A stretch of 64,000 nucleotides of DNA from Camarhynchus parvulus (lineage: Eukaryota; Chordata; Aves; Passeriformes; Thraupidae), in NCBI RefSeq assembly GCF_901933205.1, contig NC_044590.1, forward strand, positions 12,427,501 to 12,491,500. Reading direction: 5' to 3'. A program made the translations under genes and the position numbers. The notes under the pieces were generated by a model. The model made no database searches and was not told the DNA's origin. It saw only the letters and a list, made by a program, of their open reading frames with translations. Of this stretch, positions 43,159 through 53,520 are shown one piece after another (position 1 is the stretch's first letter; each line of letters begins with the position of its first letter).

Positions 43159-45600
43159 ATACAGACTGGGCTGAAGGGTCTCATCATCCCTGCTTTTCCC
43201 TTGGAATGCTTTCAGCACAGAGACAGTGGCTGTTGTGCAGCTGGAGAAGCCAGGACATGGAATTTGTACTGGGATCCAAGGGAAGCACAACCCTGGGAGG
43301 GACAGGGAAGGGTTTTGTGTTTGTGCTGCACATTTGGGTCAGGGGAGTAGGAAGGAGATCCCTCCTTGGTGGCTGCTCAAGGCTCAGAGTCCACTGACAT
43401 TGAGGATCTGTGTTTGTACCTTTGGAACAGGGTGAACACTCAGAGAACACTTGGAAAAGCTGGGCCAGAGAGGCCGAGGTGAGGTGGATAAACCAGGATA
43501 AATAAACCTGAGGATAAATAAACCTGAGCAGACATCATCCCTGGGGCTGCAGCAGCTGGGGCACTGTTCCCTCCAGGAATAATGGGAATCCATGGCTCTG
43601 CCCAGTACTACCCTGTCAGACTGGATCCAGCTGGATCTTTCCCTTCCCAGGTGGATAAATGGCTCTCCTGTGGGCCTCTCCCGCTCTTCTGGGACTGTTC
43701 TAAGGCACAGACATTGAACTTCAGTGCAATGTTAGAGAGGCAGGGAATGGGGGGCTCCATCAGCCACTGGGGAGGCAAATTGCTGTTCAATGGCTTCACT
43801 GGTGAGTTGTTAATGTGTGTATGGGTTAGTAGTGGGTTAGCAATGGGTTAGTAGGGGATTCTGAGGAGCTGAGAGCTCTCTGGAGACCCTTTGGCCTCAC
43901 ATGGAAGCAGGTGGGTACAGAAACATGCCAGGGAACCTCTGAGCGTGCACTGAGGGGAATGTCCTCACTAAAATCTGTCATCTACAGTTTGGTATTTGAA
44001 GCATTTGAGGGACAGCACAACTTCTCCATACAATGCCATCAGATAGATAGATCCCTGTGTGCTCTGCCTGCAGGGAAGTGTCCCCTGGAGCAGCACACAG
44101 CATGTGGCATTTCCTGTGAGTGAGAGCTCGTGGCTGGCAGTGCCATAAATCAGGTGCCTTCCCCTGTGTCACATTCTCCCTTCCTGTGACATGTCACCCT
44201 TAGGTCCTGCTCTGGCACCAGCTGACCTTGTTCCACTGCTGCAGCTCTCACAGCAGCACATCCCAGCTCCCTGGCACTGCCCCACCCTGTCTCACCTGAG
44301 TTACTGCCTCATTCCATCTGCTCCCAGTTTTCCCAGCCCCAACTGGACCCTCAGGCTCTGGAGTCCTGCAGGTGTCCCAGTGCTGGGCTGTCCTGCAGGG
44401 CTGACGGTGCCATGTGGGATGTGCTGTGCCCCAGCTGCAGCTGGGAGCCTCTGCTGTGCTCGCTCTAGAAGGAGGCTGAGGGACAGAGCTGGTGGCCTGG
44501 AGCTCACAGCCTGGGCTGAGCTGCTCGTGCTTGTCTCCTGCTGCTCTCCCTCTGCTAAACCCCACCCCAAAATCCCCAGGGCACTCCGGTGATGCTGCAG
44601 CTCCTCCACGCCCAGGCACAGCCCCAGGGCCACACCCCGGGCTGCTGGGGACACCTCTGTCACTCCGGGCTGCTGCTGCCAGGTGAGGGTTTGCCAGCTC
44701 AGGGCACCCAAACAGCAGAGAGGGCTGGGCACCCCCTTGGCTGCCCTGGCTGTGGGTTCACCAGGGGGTTCCATCCCTCCACAGCTCCCCTGGGATGCAC
44801 TCCCCACTCTGGGGTGCCCCCATTGCATCCCAGCCTTTTGGGTTATTATTGCAACGTGGCTCCAGCCCCAAAGATGCCAAGAGCAGGGGCCACTCTCTCT
44901 AATCCCTTGGCAGAGAGGTGTGTGTTTAAATCTCATTTGTGTTTAAATCTCATTCCTTTCATTAAAAGCACTCTGCTCACTGAAGGCCCTGCGTGCAGCA
45001 TGTTTATGGAATTAGGATGAATTTATTCCCACTCTAGAGGTGTAACACCACTAATTGATAGTCCAGGTTAATCCCTTTATTAGGTGCTGCTGAGAGGACC
45101 CTCAGGTTAACATTTGTATGAGCCCAGCACTCCCTCCTTCCCCTGCTCATTATTTGTATCATTATTTTGGTTCTTATGACAAAATTGCACGGCTCATCTG
45201 GAAAGCTCTTGCCCTTCTACATCCTGCTGGCTGCTCAGCCCTGTGGCAAAGAAAAGAGCTCTCAACTTCATTTTCAAACATCAAGGCCCATTAAATCAAA
45301 GTGATGCTTTCCAAATCTTGTGGCTCTCAGCAGCCCAGCCCCATCCCTCCCTTCCTCCCTCCCTCCCTCCCCTGGCTCCAGGCCTTCAGCTCAGCTGGAC
45401 ATCTCCCAATCTGCTCAGCTGGCAGGATATTGAGGCCACGTTTTAGGGCATTATCAGAGGTTTCCCTTTCCTGGTCTGTGCTGTGGGAACCTGGTGACCT
45501 CCTCTGTGTCACCTCAGAGCTGTGGCCAGAGCTGGCTGTCCCTTGGGAATGAAGGAGGGGTGGATCCAGCTGCGGCTGGGGCTGCCTTCACGTCACCCTC
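43159..45600. other. Intergenic, nothing recognised
   Basis: GC-moderate sequence with short open frames that lack domains or conserved-looking codon patterns. Confidence 0.5.
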
Positions 45601-46045
45601 CTGCTGTCCTTGGGGTTCTCCTGCCATTCTTGGTGTTCTCCTGTCATCCTTGGGGTTCTCCTGCCGTCCTTGGGGTTCTCCTGTCATCCTTGGGGTTCTC
45701 CTGTCATCCTTGAAGTTCTCCTGCCATCCTTGGAGTACTCCTGTCATCCTTGGGGTTTTCCTGTCATTCTTGGGGTTTTCCTGTCATTCTTGGGGTTCTC
45801 CTGCCATCCTTGGGGTTTTCCTGTCGTCCTTGGGGTTCTTCTGCCATCTTTGGGGTTCTCCTGTCATCCTTGGTGTTCTCCCACTGTCCTTGGGGTTCTC
45901 CTGCCACCCTGGAGGTTCTCCTGCCGTCCTTGGGGTTCTCCTGCCACCCTGGAGGTTCTCCTGCCGTCCTTGGGGTTCTCCTGCCGTTTTTGGAGTACTC
46001 CTGCCGTCCTTGGGGTTCTCCTGCTGTCCTTGGGGTTCTCCTGCC
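45601..46045 (+). repeat. 20-base minisatellite, about 22 copies
   Basis: Unit GGTTCTCCTGTCATCCTTGG with many point variants. Because 20 is not a multiple of three and the unit lacks stops, several frames stay open across it on both strands (for instance a 186-codon plus-strand frame). These are not gene evidence. Confidence 0.92.
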
Positions 46046-46424
46046 CTCTGCTGAACTGTTCCCCTGCTCTGGCCCATCCTCCTCTGTGTTTGATGGGAGG
46101 AGGTTTCAGAGGGGTTTGCTCAGCAGGAACAGGGACATGATGTGCAGGGCTTGGGCAGATTTTCCCCATCCCCGGTGAGTTTTCCAAAACCTCTGCAGCT
46201 CCTGGGACTCCCCTGTGGGCATTAGGGAGGAGATGGCTTTGGGATGAGGTAGAACTGAGGCTTCTGGGAATTCCTAGGGTGCTGGCTTGGCAGCACCCTG
46301 GCTTCAGGATCCCAAATGTCCCAGGCACCAGTGGGGTTTAGGCTGGGCTGTCCAGCAGAGACACAACCTCAAAGCTTGTCCTGCTGCCCTGCCTTGGCCC
46401 ATCCTCTCTGCTGTGCCTGCAGAA

Positions 46425-46640
46425 TCCTTGGATTTGTTTGGGAAGGGACCTTAAATCCCATCCCATCCCACCCCTGCCATGGCAGGGACACCTCCCACTG
46501 TCCCAGGCTGCTCCCAGCCCTGTCCAGCCTGGCCTTGGGCACTGCCAGGGATCCAGGGGCAGCCCCAGCTGCTCTGGGCACCTGTGCCAGGGCCTGCCCA
46601 CCCTCACAGGAAGGATTCCTGCTCAGTATCCCCCTCCCCA
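46425..46640 (-). mobile_element. CR1 LINE fragment
   Basis: Minus-strand CR1 3' end: CCCTGCCATGGCAGGGACAC and CCTTGGGCACTGCCAGGGAT on the + strand. Confidence 0.75.
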
Positions 46641-49459
46641 ACCCCTGCAGTGACACAAACCCCTCTCCAAGCCAGAGCGTGGGCCCGTCCCTGCAATTTC
46701 CCACTCGAACACTTGGAGGCAAAGCTGCTTTTCTGGACAGACAGACAGACGTGGGACAGCCGGATGCCTCCCTGCTGTGGGGTGGTGGCACAGCAGAGGC
46801 TCCTGCCCACCTTCCTGGCTCTTCCCCTGACATTCGGGGATCACTAACCCCACAAGCCACTTGTCCTGAATGTAGGGCCTGACCCGGGGTGCTCTGCCAG
46901 CCCCCGACCTTCAGCCGGGGGGACAAAGGTGATGGGGCACAGGTGACCCTGCTGAGGCCACCCTGACAACGTCACCCACACCCTAAATAACAGTGTCACT
47001 CACCCAGCGCCCCACTTCTCTGGAAAACCATCTCCCAACAAACCACTCTCTGTGTCTCTCTCCTGAGTACCACAAAACTTCTTTAAATTAAATATTTCCC
47101 TGCTGTGATGGGGTCACTGGCTGCCACCTTTAATAAAAACATTTTCCCTCACTTTAACTTCAGGCTCCCTTTTCCCCAAGGGAAGGCCCAGCCCTGAAGG
47201 GCTCCAGTCCCTGTTTTTGGTCACTCAGCTGCTTTCCTGACCCTGCTCCAAGCCCCAGGGAAGGCCCTCCTCACCCAATCCCTCCAGCTGAGGTCACTGG
47301 TGCCACCAGCCGGGATTTGGGGACGCTGTGGGTACCCAGATGGCATCCAGAGCCAGCGCAGCTTCTCCCCAGGATATTTTGGGAGAACACAGCGGAGGAA
47401 AAGCTCATCCGAGAGGGATTTGCCAGCAGAGGGCAATGCCGGGATGGGTTTCCCTCCCTGAGCAGCTCAGGGCGCTGAACCAGCTCCGGTGCAGGAGGAG
47501 AAGGTGACAGATGCTGGGGTCCCCAAGTGCCTCAGCCCCGGCAGGAGGGGACAGCCCAGCACACCCCTGTCCCTGGAGGTGACACCGGGAGCTGCCACCC
47601 TCTGTCACGGGCGGCGGGGTTGGGGTGTCCCAAACCAGGCTGGGGCTGATGCTGAGTGTGGGCACAGCTCACACAGATCCAGGCTGGGCCTGTCTGCTTC
47701 GGGCTGGGTTTGGCAAGGCCGGGTTCATGGCTGGACTCGATGATCCTGGGGGTCTGTTCCAACCTAAGGGATTCTGTGATTCCCTGGGGTCAGGCACGGC
47801 CTCTCCTGGCTCCTGTCCTCTCATGCCAGGGATGGTTTGGTATCAGCTCCACCTGACCAGCAATGACACCGAGATAAAATGCAAAACACCCTTATTTATT
47901 GCAACAGGGAGCAGCTCTGCCTGGCATGTAAGTTAAAATACAAAATTAAAGTTCAAATTAAATTAAAATACAAAGAGGGAGAAAAAGGGGAAAAAAAGCG
48001 TACATTTTTAGTTGAACAGCTGGGGATGCCTCAGTAGGCACCTCCATGGGCTGTCACAGCACTTCCCAGTCCAATATCTGACATTATTCTTCAGCCTCAT
48101 TGAATTCAGTTCCACCTCAGTCCTGAGCAAATATTGACAAATCTGATAGAATCCCACAAGCACAGTGCTGGAGAACTCCCTTCTGTTTGCAGGGAGCTTG
48201 GTGCCCTCCACATCCCCTGGCCAGGAGCCAAGGGACACGAGCCGAGTTAAACTGGAAAATAAAGGACAAGGGCAGAGGGGCTGTGTGTGCATGTGGTTTG
48301 CTGGGAGGGCTTTTGGGGACCAGGAATGCTCTTCCCCCATGTCTGCCCATATCAGGATTGTCAGCACTGCGTGGCTGTGGGGGCATCCTCTGTGCCCAGG
48401 GACTCATTCCAGTGTCCTGGTCCAGCTGCAAAACCCTCCAGGACATATTTGCCATCAGAGAATGTGACAAATCTTCCCTCACCACCTCTTCCACCCCTCA
48501 CCTGATGTTATTCTCCCCTGCCAAACCATCCCGCTGCAAGGTCAGGAGGTCCTAACTCAGCTCCTCAGCAGGGCTCACATTATTGCTTGGAAAGTTTGGG
48601 ATGCTTTTGTTTTACCAATCCACCAAACAGCAATTCCAGCTCAGGGAGAGCCATGGGAATGTTGGGATAGAGACTGAGGGAGCGCTGCAGCTTCTCCTGG
48701 ACACGTGCTGACAGGGCTCCCACCCCTTCTGTGTGACCATTGAGGGGCTGGGGCTGTCCCTGCTGGGGCTCTGGGTTTGGTGACACTGTGGGCATGAACT
48801 GCCTCAAATCTGTTGCCTTGAACTGGAGCCAAAGGTTTTGGCTTAGGCAGGGTGAACATCCCACTGCTCCCTCCCCTGATCCACAATCCGTGGTGGCTTC
48901 TCAGCATGGGCACACACACTGACCCTGCAGCTGAGGCTTCATCTCCACATGTTCATTCTCAATTTAATGTCTCACTTAAGTCTTCACCTTTAAAAGCTTC
49001 CTTCAATCTTCCTGTGACCTACTCCCACCCATTGGGGTGTCCCCCTCTGTGACACCCACTGCTCCCACACCCCACAAACCATCCCAGCTTCACCCACAGG
49101 TGATGTTCTCTTCTAGCAATGTCCAGAAAACCAGGACAAAACACTAGTAAGGGCTTGCTTTAGCATTTATTTATGGAATAGGAGGAAGCAGTTCTGTATT
49201 TAACGCCCTGGCAGCCTGGTGGAGATGGGCTGTGTTATTGCATGGTTATGGCAACATGGAGAGGAGCTGCTGTGGAGATGGAAGGGTGATTTTAACACGG
49301 GACAGCAGGGAGAGAAAAGCCATAAAGACTCTCAGAGGAAGGTGGCTTCTGAGAAAGGAGCACCAGCAAAGGCGAGGTCAGGAAGCCTGGGAAGCCTCAG
49401 AGCAGCTGAGGAAAGGCCCACATGGAAGATGGGGACAAGAGTGTTCAGCACTGCGGAGA
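46641..49459. other. Intergenic, nothing recognised apart from a CR1 3' end at 47640-47785
   Basis: No coding exon, RNA gene or tandem array seen. Confidence 0.45.
47640..47785 (+). mobile_element. CR1 LINE 3' end
   Basis: GGCTGGACTCGATGATCCTG followed by TGTTCCAACCTAAGGGATTC and GTGATTCC. Confidence 0.65.
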
Positions 49460-49712
49460 GAGGAGAAGGGGGAATGGCTGAAAACGGAGGGAAGGTGATT
49501 TAGGTTCGATCAGAGGAAGATTTTTTTTTCCCCAGTGTGGCTGGTGAGACATTGGCACAAATTGTGGATGCCCCATCCCTGGGAGCATTCAGCATCAGGC
49601 TGGATGGGACCCTGAGCAACCTGGTCTGCAGGGAGGGTGCTCAGCATGGAATGGGATTATCTTTAGGGTCTCATCCAAGCCAAACCATTCAAGGATTCGA
49701 TCATTCTATGAT
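49460..49712 (+). mobile_element. CR1 LINE fragment
   Basis: GGGGGAATGGCTGAAAACGG, then CATCAGGCTGGATGGGACCC and a tail ending in GATCATTCTATGATC. Confidence 0.65.
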
Positions 49713-49744
49713 CTCTGTCTCTCACTGTGGAGTGGCCCTAGGAC

Positions 49745-50490
49745 TTCTGTGGAGGGCCCAGCGCTGGCCGTGCTGGGCAGGGCCGGGGGCTCTGTGCCCC
49801 GCGGTGCCGGTGCCCGCGGTGGCTGCAGGGTCGCTGTGGGAGCGCTGGGCGCTGGCACCGAGCCCCGGCGGGCAGGGCAGGGCTGCGGGCTCCCACAGCA
49901 GCCGAGGCCGCTCCGCACCGAGCCCGGGGCCCAGCAGTGCCCGAACTCGGCCCCTTCCCGGGCAGCTTCCGCAGGCGCTACCCGAGCACCCCCGGGCAGG
50001 CAGGAGCTCCCAGGCAGCCCCTGCCCGGAGCAGGGGGCCGGCAGCACCGGGGCAGCCCCGGGGGCTCGGCCCGGCAGCGCTGCAGGCTCCGAGGGATCCC
50101 CGGGGTTCTGCCCGGCAGCGCTGCAGTCTGCGGGGCAGCCCCAGGGGCTCGGCCCGGCGCCGCTGGAGGCTCCGGGGGCAGCCCCGGGGGCTCGGCCCCG
50201 CTGGAGGCTCTGGGGCAGCCCGGGGGCTCGGCCCCGCTGGAGCTCTGGGGCAGCGGGGCAGGCCTGCCGGCCCGCTCCGCTGCCCTCGCTGCAGCCCCGC
50301 TCAGCCCTCGCTGCAGGGAGCAGGGCCCGGGCCCCGCACCCGGCGCTCTCCTGCCTTGGCCGCTCCGCTCCACGGCCCCTGGCCCGGCCCGTCCTGCCCG
50401 CTCCGCCTGCGGATCCACAGCCGGGCCGGCCCCGCACCAAACCCTGCTGCTGCCGCTGTCCGCTCCCACCCCGGCCAGCAGCTTCCACAG
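49745..50490. promoter_or_regulatory. CpG-rich block, candidate promoter island
   Basis: About 750 bases of GC-rich, CpG-rich sequence, the only such block in the window apart from the CHMP4B promoter and the end of ZNF341. The long open frames here on both strands follow from composition (Gly/Pro/Ala/Arg-rich, no stops). It lies about 0.8 kb upstream of the acidic open stretch at 51250-51453, so it could be the promoter or first exon of that unit. Confidence 0.5.
50050..50255 (+). repeat. GC-rich minisatellite inside the CpG block, about five copies
   Basis: Diverged units of about 35-46 bases with GGGGCTCGGCCC and GGAGGCTC(C/T)GGGG. Confidence 0.75.
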
Positions 50491-51249
50491 GGTTTGCAGC
50501 TTCGTTAGTAAGACTTTAGAAATACCCTGTGCCCCACCGTGAGAGAGAGAGTAAGCAGGACCCTCATTGACTCTGCTCTGCTCCTTGTGGTCTCCTCTAA
50601 GCGACGAAGTCCCCAGGGAGTCAGCCCTGCAGAGTAGAGGCTTTGATAGCTGCTGGCATTTCCAGCCAGGAGCTGCTGAGAAGCTTTGGGAGGGTGAGGA
50701 GCAGTCCAGGGTGGGTATGGAGGACAGGCAGGAGGCTACCAAAGGAACACTGGAGCGGTGTGACAGAGCTCAGAGACAAGTCCCAGGGAAAAGCTGCTCT
50801 GCCCACACCAAGACAGGGCCTCTTACCACCCCAGAAAACATCAAGTCTTTCGACTTTACCCTTGAGTAGGCAACAAAGTCAAAAGCCAGGGGATTGGGCT
50901 GACCTCCCTCTTTGCCCCCCCTGTTGCTGTGCTCCCAGCCCCACGCCCTGCCTGCTGCAGAGCCTGGACACTCCCCACGAGCTGCCTACAGAGGAGCACC
51001 ACGGTCTGGCAGCAGTTTGCTGGGATCCCTTTCCCAAAACGGAACCATTTCCCATCCCAGGACAATTCAATCTCAGCCTCTTCCAAAGCTCATTTCCTGC
51101 AAATCACTGATGAAAAAAGTGCACTGCCGTCCCAGTGAAGATACAGTGCCATTCTAGGGAGGGGGATACCCCTGACTGCTTGGGCAGGCTGGAGCAAAGT
51201 GTTGCTGGTGTGGAACAGAGACTCCCTCTGAGGCACCTTCCTGATATAG

Positions 51250-51453
51250 CCTGGCAGAGACACCCAAGAGGACATGCAAGTGCATATGGATAGTGAAGAG
51301 AGTATGGAAGTAGATGTAGAAGACACTGCAGAGGACATGGAGGTTGATGAGGCAGAGGAGCTGGAGGAGATGATGGAGGTTGATATGGAGGAAGAGATGG
51401 AGGACATGGAGGTCGATGAGGAAGATGAGGAGGAGCCCATGATCCTGGGATGA
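51250..51453 (+). CDS. Possible coding exon, acidic MEVD-repeat protein (unrecognised)
   Basis: I do not recognise this gene. A stretch open from an acceptor-like AG (51248-51249) to TGA at 51451-51453 contains an ATG at 51274 giving 59 residues. The translation is acidic and holds four MEVD motifs about 10-12 residues apart, each followed by Glu/Asp-rich sequence. The four MEVD codon sets are GAA GTA GAT, GAG GTT GAT (twice) and GAG GTC GAT, so differences fall at silent positions, which hints at selection on protein. Just upstream in frame is TAG (51247-51249), so either this is an internal or terminal exon or ATG 51274 is the start. It may be part of a longer unit with the CpG block and the Pumilio-type array. 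A non-coding GA-rich repeat remains possible. Confidence 0.4.
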   Translation, partial: PGRDTQEDMQVHMDSEESMEVDVEDTAEDMEVDEAEELEEMMEVDMEEEMEDMEVDEEDEEEPMILG

Positions 51454-51818
51454 AGATGGAGCCCCACAGCAGCACAGGCAGGTGCTGGCCATGCCCTGCC
51501 CACAGGCAGGGTGGGTTCCCTGCTTCCAGGCCGGGGCTGGGCTGGGTGGCACAGCAGCAGTGCCCAGGGGACTCTGCATTGTGGTGGCACAAACACCACC
51601 CAGCCTGCCCTGTGCTTGCTTTGGGCCACACCAGCCCCGTCCCAGCGCCTGGGGCCCAGCTCCCAGCCCAGCTGGGCTCAGTGCTGGCAGCAGAGTCCCA
51701 CTGTGCCAGTGTGTGCCAGCCTGGGGGCACAGGGAACAGCCCTCAGGGCCGGGCTGGAATGGCCTGTGCTGCTTCCCTCTCTTCCAGAACTGACAGAGAT
51801 GCTGGACACAGTCCCTTC

Positions 51819-51993
51819 TGTATATATGTTCTATAAGCTGTAGTTAGGTTCATCTGTAAATACATTTCTTAGATTGCTATATAGATCCTTTTACTGTAAA
51901 TACACTTCACAGATTGTTGTTGCTATAAATATTCTTATAACGTATTGTAAATACATTCTGTAGTTCGTTGTTGTTGCTGCTCTTCTGTAAATA
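51819..51993 (+). promoter_or_regulatory. Cluster of five Pumilio response elements, 3'-UTR-like
   Basis: UGUANAUA matches at 51819-51826 (TGTATATA), 51855-51862, 51895-51902, 51946-51953 and 51986-51993 (all TGTAAATA), spaced 36-51 bases apart. The surrounding AT-rich sequence stands out from GC-rich flanks and resembles a 3' UTR. On RNA from the + strand these would be binding sites for PUM1/PUM2, which promote decay or repress translation. Confidence 0.55.
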
Positions 51994-52539
51994 CATTGTC
52001 CTTGTTTGTCACAGCTCTCTTTGCATTTTCTTTGGGCACAAGCAGCGTTTGCTGAGTTGTGGTTTCCACTTTCTCTGGGTTCCTGGGGCTGGAGGTCTCT
52101 GGGGGTGCTGGCACAGACACCTGGGGCTGGGGGTCCCTGTGCACAGGGGGTCCCACTGGCAGAGCTCCCTCTGCCCCTGCAGTTGCTGGGCAAAATCCCA
52201 GTGGGCCCTGGGCCATGGGAGCCCATGAGGGAGCAGGGCTGAGCCTGCATGGTCCTGCAGAGCCTCAGCCACGGCTCCTCCCTTGGTGTCCCCAGTGCCA
52301 CCGAGGCTGCGCTGGGCTGTGGGCACGCCCTGCTCCCGGGCACCCCGAGGGGCTGGAGACAGAAGGGAGTCTCAGTACAGGGGCCTCTGGCTTGGGTTCA
52401 GGGTCCAGGAAGCCTTGGGGACAATCTGGGCTGTGTGGGCACCCCTGGGTGCTGCAGGCCCAGCCTCAGCTGCAGGGAGCCAGCATGGCACGGCTGCTGT
52501 GTCCCCATGGGCAGGGTTTGCTTTGGAGCCTGTACTTAT

Positions 52540-53105
52540 GGGAGCACAGGGAGCTCTGAGCTGGGCCTGGACCCATGGCACAGGGAGCTCTGAGCTGAGC
52601 ATGGACCCATGGCACAGGGAGCTCTGAGCTGGGCATGGACACACGGCACAGGGAGCTCTGAGCTGAGCTGGGCATGGACCCACGGCACAGAGAGCTCTGG
52701 GCTGGGCATGGACCCACGGCACAGAGAGCTCTGAGCTGGGCATGGACCCATGGCACAGGGAGCTCTGAGCTGGGCATGGACCCACGGCACAGACAGCTCT
52801 GGGCTGGGCATGGGCCCACAGCACAGGGAGCTCTGAGCTGGGCATGGACCCATGGCACAGGGAGCTCTGAGCTGGGCATGGACCCACGGCACAGGGAGCT
52901 CTGGGCTGGGCATGGGCCCACAGCACAGGGAGCTCTGAGCTGAACACGGACCCATGGCACAGGGAGCTCTGAGCAGAGCTGGGCATGGACCCATGGCATA
53001 GGGAGCTTTGAGCTGAGCTGAACACGGACCCATGGCACAGGGAGCTCTGAGCTGGGCATGGACCCATGGCACAGGGAGCTCTGAGCTGAGTCGGGCATGG
53101 ACCCA
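52540..53105 (+). repeat. 34-base minisatellite, about sixteen copies
   Basis: Unit of the type CATGGACCCATGGCACAGGG followed by AGCTCTGAGCTGGG; some units carry an extra GAGCT. Three minus-strand frames stay open across it because of its period, which explains the long Pro/Cys/Ser-rich predicted peptides. Confidence 0.92.
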
Positions 53106-53349
53106 CAGCCTGGCCCTGCTGCCCCTTGCAGCCACTCCGGTGTGGGGGGAGTGACAAGGGGAGCCCCAGGATCTGCCCCTGCCAGATCCCTTCAGCCTCC
53201 ACAAGGAACTGCCCAGCACATTCATTCCTTCCATTTTATCCCTCAGCATCCAAGCGCACTTAGTTCCTCTCTAGGGATAACACAGAATTCCCTGCTGGTG
53301 CCCATGAAGCTGCAGGCCCCTCCCGGGCTCAGCCCTGCCCCAGCTCTGG

Positions 53350-53520
53350 GTCGTGAGCACGGGAAGCACCTGGAGCTGTTGGAGGGAGTGCAGAGGAGGC
53401 CCCAGAGATGCTGCAGGGGCTGGAGCCTCTCTGCTCTGAGGAAAGGCTGAGAGAGTTGGGGTTGCTCAGCCAGGAGGAGACAAGGCCCTGGGGAGGCCTC
53501 ACTGTGGCCTCCCTGGCTGG
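53350..53520 (+). mobile_element. CR1 LINE fragment (5' side of the usual 3' end)
   Basis: GGAGCTGTTGGAGGGAGTGC, GAGAGTTGGGGTTGCTCAGC. The usual tail is missing. Confidence 0.55.

Noticed and set aside
45494..46328. Open frames of 142-186 codons on both strands
   Set aside because: A 20-base stop-free repeat keeps all frames open; repeats differ without regard to codon position.
49537..50742. Long Gly/Pro/Ala/Arg-rich frames on both strands
   Set aside because: GC-rich composition alone explains the lack of stops. No domain recognised; the block is reported as a CpG island instead.
52372..53249. Three overlapping minus-strand frames of 210-276 codons
   Set aside because: Generated by the 34-base minisatellite; the same peptide pattern appears in all three frames.
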